Below are positions 61,489 through 64,000 of a stretch of DNA of 64,000 nt, one piece after another. The translations under genes and the position numbers were made by a program. The notes under the pieces are model-generated. The model was not told where the DNA came from. It did no database searches and saw only the letters and a program-made list of their open reading frames with translations. The first letter of the stretch is position 1, and each line of letters begins with the position of its first letter. Source of the stretch: Nocardia vinacea NBRC 16497 (GTDB lineage Bacteria > Actinomycetota > Actinomycetes > Mycobacteriales > Mycobacteriaceae); NCBI RefSeq assembly GCF_000308835.1, contig NZ_BAGN01000088.1:1-64000 (forward strand). Direction: 5' to 3'.

Positions 61489-62820
61489 TCAGGAAGCGTG
61501 CGTGTTATTCGGTCTGCGGCCCAGGCCGGTGCCTTCCCGGTGTCCGGTCGGCTTGGCGCGGTACATCGCCAGGTCGGCGTCGTGCAGCACGGCCTCGGGC
61601 GTGCGGTTGTCGCCCTCTGCGAGTTCGGTCACGCCGATCGAGGCGTTCACCTCGATCCGGTGCCCGCGCGCGATGATCGGCTCGGCCATGGTCGAGCGCA
61701 GCCGCTCGACCAGCGAGTCGAGATCGACGCGGCGGGTCCGGCCGGACAGCAGCACCAGGAATTCGTCGCCGCCGAGCCGGCCGACCAGATCGGAGCCGCG
61801 CAGTGCGCGCTGCAACCGCTGGGCCACGATCTGCAGCACGGTATCGCCGATCGCGTGGCCGAGGGTGTCGTTGATCGCCTTGAAGCCGTCCATGTCGATG
61901 AACAGCACCGTCGAGACCGGCAGATCCTCGCTGGCGGCGAGCGCATTGGCGAGCTGGGACAGGATCAGCGAGCGATTGGCCAGTCCGGTCAGCGAATCGT
62001 GCGTGGCCTGGAACTCCAATTGCCTTCGACTGGCCCGGAATTCGGTGATGTCGGCGAAGGAGGACACCGCGGGTGAATCCGGATCGCCCGGATTGAGCAG
62101 CCGCGAACTGCCGGAGAGCCAGCGGCGCTGGCCGTCGTGGCGGTCGACGCCGAAGATGTATCCGGTGATCGTTTCGCCGGTCGCCAGGGTGCGTGCCACC
62201 GGATGTCGGCTCGGCGGCAGCGGCTGGGCATTGGCGTCGAGCAGGATCAGCGGCAGTTCGTCGATGGTGGCGCCGATGAGTTCGCCGGTGCGTTCGTCGG
62301 GGCCGAAGATCCGCACGGCCGCAGGATTGGCCGATTCGATGCGGCCGTCCCGGTCGATCACCACCACCCCCTCCTCCAACTGAGAGACCACCGTGGTGAA
62401 GTACTGTTCGGCCCGGCGCTGCGCGGCCTCGGCGGCGCGCTGAGCGGTGAGATCATGGATGACCACCTGATAGGCGAGATGGTCGTGCCATGCGGTGAGC
62501 ACAGAAACCGTCTCGACCGGGACGATCTCGCCGTCGACCCGGATCAGCTCCATTTCGGTGGGATCGGAGGCGGCGCCCGCAGTGGTCAGCTGGCTGATGC
62601 GATCCACCATGCCGGGCACCGAATCGGGATGAACGAACCGGGTCAGCGGCTGGCCGATCACCTCGTCGGCGCTGTCGGCGGCCAGCATGCGGGCGGTGGC
62701 CTGGTTTGCGTAGACGACGGTGCCGCGCTCGTGCACGACGATCCCGTCCGGGGTGTGTTCGACCAGGGACCGGTAGCGCTGTGCCAGCTGCTCGGCGTCG
62801 ACTGCGTTGTCCTGATCCAC
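61489..62820 (-). CDS. PAS-PAS-GGDEF diguanylate cyclase
   Basis: A 443-residue sensor enzyme making cyclic di-GMP. Two PAS domains occupy residues 10-135 (LVEHTPDGIVVHERGTVVYANQATARML) and about 140-260 (EEGVVVIDRDGRIESANPAAVRIFG). The GGDEF domain (about 265-435) has the active site GRLGGDEFLVLL, and RGSD just before it is an RxxD inhibitory site for product feedback. There is no EAL domain and no membrane helix. It probably senses a small ligand or redox state in the cytoplasm. It is transcribed with the ABM gene downstream. Confidence 0.93.
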   Translation of the reverse strand: MDQDNAVDAEQLAQRYRSLVEHTPDGIVVHERGTVVYANQATARMLAADSADEVIGQPLTRFVHPDSVPGMVDRISQLTTAGAASDPTEMELIRVDGEIVPVETVSVLTAWHDHLAYQVVIHDLTAQRAAEAAQRRAEQYFTTVVSQLEEGVVVIDRDGRIESANPAAVRIFGPDERTGELIGATIDELPLILLDANAQPLPPSRHPVARTLATGETITGYIFGVDRHDGQRRWLSGSSRLLNPGDPDSPAVSSFADITEFRASRRQLEFQATHDSLTGLANRSLILSQLANALAASEDLPVSTVLFIDMDGFKAINDTLGHAIGDTVLQIVAQRLQRALRGSDLVGRLGGDEFLVLLSGRTRRVDLDSLVERLRSTMAEPIIARGHRIEVNASIGVTELAEGDNRTPEAVLHDADLAMYRAKPTGHREGTGLGRRPNNTHAS

Positions 62821-63035
62821 TGGAACCCCCGATCATCGACCCAATCATGGCCATTGGAACATGGGATTATTCTGGTCTCGACGTGTACAAGATCACATCG
62901 TCGACGCTATTGCTTCGCGCACAGTCCGGGCAGTCCATCCGCCGCTATCTGGTGATCATTACAGAGCCCGGATTTGTGAACATTTCTCGAGCCGAACGTC
63001 GCTTCGGCCCCGGGAGCCGGTGAAGGAGCGATGCC

Positions 63036-64000
63036 ATGCCGGGTACCAACCCGAACAGTCAAGAGCACCATCAAGATCATATGACGATCGCCGGGATCGG
63101 TGCGGTCAGCGGGTACGGCTGGGGTCGGGAGGCGCTCTGGCAGGGGCTGCTGAGCGGGAAATCCGCGGCCTCACTACAACCAGGCTACGGCTTCGGCCGC
63201 GATGAGCACGCCTGGGTTTCGCTGATTCCCGATGGCGGTGATCCCATGGTGAGCACCAGCATCTACGGGCGTGCCTTGCAGGAGGCGGGTCGCGAGGCGA
63301 TCGCCGACGCCTCGGCGCGTGGTTGGCGACCGGGCCGCACCGTCGGCCTGCTGCACGCCATCGTGCTCGGCGACGTCGCCAAATGGCGCGACTTCTATCT
63401 GATCGATGAGGGGCACCGGCGCTCGCGCGACTACCTGCGACTATTGCCCTCCACACCGATCTCGGTACTACAGCAGGAATTCGGCTTCCACGGGCCATCG
63501 ATGAATGTCTCGGCGGCGTGCAGTTCGGCGAATGTCGCGCTGATCACCGCCAAACTCTGGCTGCAGTGCGGTGTTGCCGATGACGTGATCTGCGTCGCCA
63601 CCGATATGTCGGCCACCCCCGAAATGCTCGAGCACTTCGTTCGACTCGGCGCCGCGGTCGGCGATGCCGAACCACTGGCCGCCTGCCGCCCCTTTCAGGA
63701 GGGCAGCCGCGGTTTCAGCATGGGTGAGGCGTCGGTCGCCTTCGTCCTCACGCGCTCGGTCGAGCGGCCCTATGCCGCGGTGCTCGGTGGCGGTATGACC
63801 AACGACGCCTATCACGTGGTTTCGGTCGATCCCGGGCACACCCAGATCTTCAACTGCGTGCGCCACGCGCTCGCGGACGCTGCTATCGCCCCTGCGGACG
63901 TGCGGTATTTCAACGCGCACGGCACCGGCACCCGGCAGTGCGATGTGGCCGAGCGGGATCTGCTGCGGCGGATGTTCGACGACCGCCCGCACGTCTATTC
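63036..64000 (+). CDS. beta-ketoacyl synthase, N-terminal part (runs off the window)
   Basis: At least 321 codons with no stop before the window end. The product begins MPGTNPNSQEHHQDH, then MTIAGIGAVSGYGWG, a ketosynthase first strand. The nucleophile elbow is NVSAACSSANVAL and the first catalytic His is in FNAHGTGTRQCD. It is more like a stand-alone KAS I/II or chain-length-factor-like protein than a modular PKS. ATG 63036 has AAGGAG seven bases upstream; 63081 is the alternative. The downstream genes needed to define a pathway are outside the window. Confidence 0.8.
   Translation, partial: MPGTNPNSQEHHQDHMTIAGIGAVSGYGWGREALWQGLLSGKSAASLQPGYGFGRDEHAWVSLIPDGGDPMVSTSIYGRALQEAGREAIADASARGWRPGRTVGLLHAIVLGDVAKWRDFYLIDEGHRRSRDYLRLLPSTPISVLQQEFGFHGPSMNVSAACSSANVALITAKLWLQCGVADDVICVATDMSATPEMLEHFVRLGAAVGDAEPLAACRPFQEGSRGFSMGEASVAFVLTRSVERPYAAVLGGGMTNDAYHVVSVDPGHTQIFNCVRHALADAAIAPADVRYFNAHGTGTRQCDVAERDLLRRMFDDRPHVY

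Overview
The window looks like a chromosomal segment of a high-GC mycolic-acid actinomycete, most likely Nocardia or a close relative. The backbone gene order matches the Mycobacterium tuberculosis pykA-tesB1-pdtaR-polA-rpsA-coaE-uvrB-Rv1636 neighbourhood, and the predicted RpsA, PdtaR, CoaE-UPF0157 and universal stress proteins resemble their mycobacterial counterparts closely. Start codons include many GTG. Several promoters appear to drive leaderless or nearly leaderless genes. No database search was possible, so all names rest on reading motifs, lengths and context.

Layout. 1-4.1 kb: the last codons of pyruvate kinase, acyl-CoA thioesterase II, a low-molecular-weight phosphatase, a DUF4188 protein, tRNA-Leu(CAA) and the ANTAR response regulator PdtaR. 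4.3-9.9 kb: a branched-chain amino-acid (Liv) ABC transporter operon in which the two ATPases are fused in one polypeptide. 10-13.5 kb: a DUF885 zinc-protease-like protein, a membrane-anchored YpfJ-type metallopeptidase homologue that has lost key residues, and a VapBC pair. 13.5-19.7 kb: DNA polymerase I behind a damage-type promoter, a stand-alone LeuA-regulatory-like domain, thioredoxin, a 2H phosphoesterase and an isocitrate/isopropylmalate dehydrogenase family enzyme.

19.9-30.8 kb is the most distinctive accessory region, a compact biosynthetic locus. It holds an O-methyltransferase; a three-gene overlapping minus-strand operon (small unknown protein, FemAB/GNAT-like protein, possible VOC-fold protein); a flavin monooxygenase of acyl-CoA dehydrogenase fold; a stand-alone KAS III/type III-PKS-like synthase with Cys-His-Asn; and a 1618-residue ligase-ACP-KS-AT-ACP polyketide synthase without reductive or thioesterase domains. 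It is followed by a mobile-DNA graveyard (30.8-32.8 kb): an internally deleted IS3 element, a frameshifted AbrB-like gene and a tyrosine recombinase whose expected catalytic Tyr is Asn.

33.0-35.9 kb encodes a polar amino-acid ABC transporter. Between its permease and ATPase lie three tandem 71-80 bp repeats, each a complete mini-ORF, making an unbroken ATGA stop/start chain. 36-42.2 kb carries a LysR/FAD-oxidoreductase divergon, an SPFH membrane protein with a tiny Arc-like partner, an SDR/TetR divergon on a perfect 23-bp palindrome, and a methyltransferase. 42.5-58.6 kb returns to the conserved backbone (rpsA, coaE-UPF0157, two DUF402 paralogues, uvrB, universal stress protein), interspersed with a second SPFH protein, a Tat-type phospholipase C, TetR/MMPL genes, a VOC/AraC divergon and a DoxX protein. 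58.7-64 kb: a HelD-like helicase starting at TTG, a small ABM protein, a PAS-PAS-GGDEF protein and the start of a ketosynthase running off the window.

Functional themes are nutrient uptake (two ABC systems), DNA repair (polA and uvrB share the same RecA-independent damage promoter motif at the same distance from their start codons) and a small orphan polyketide pathway.
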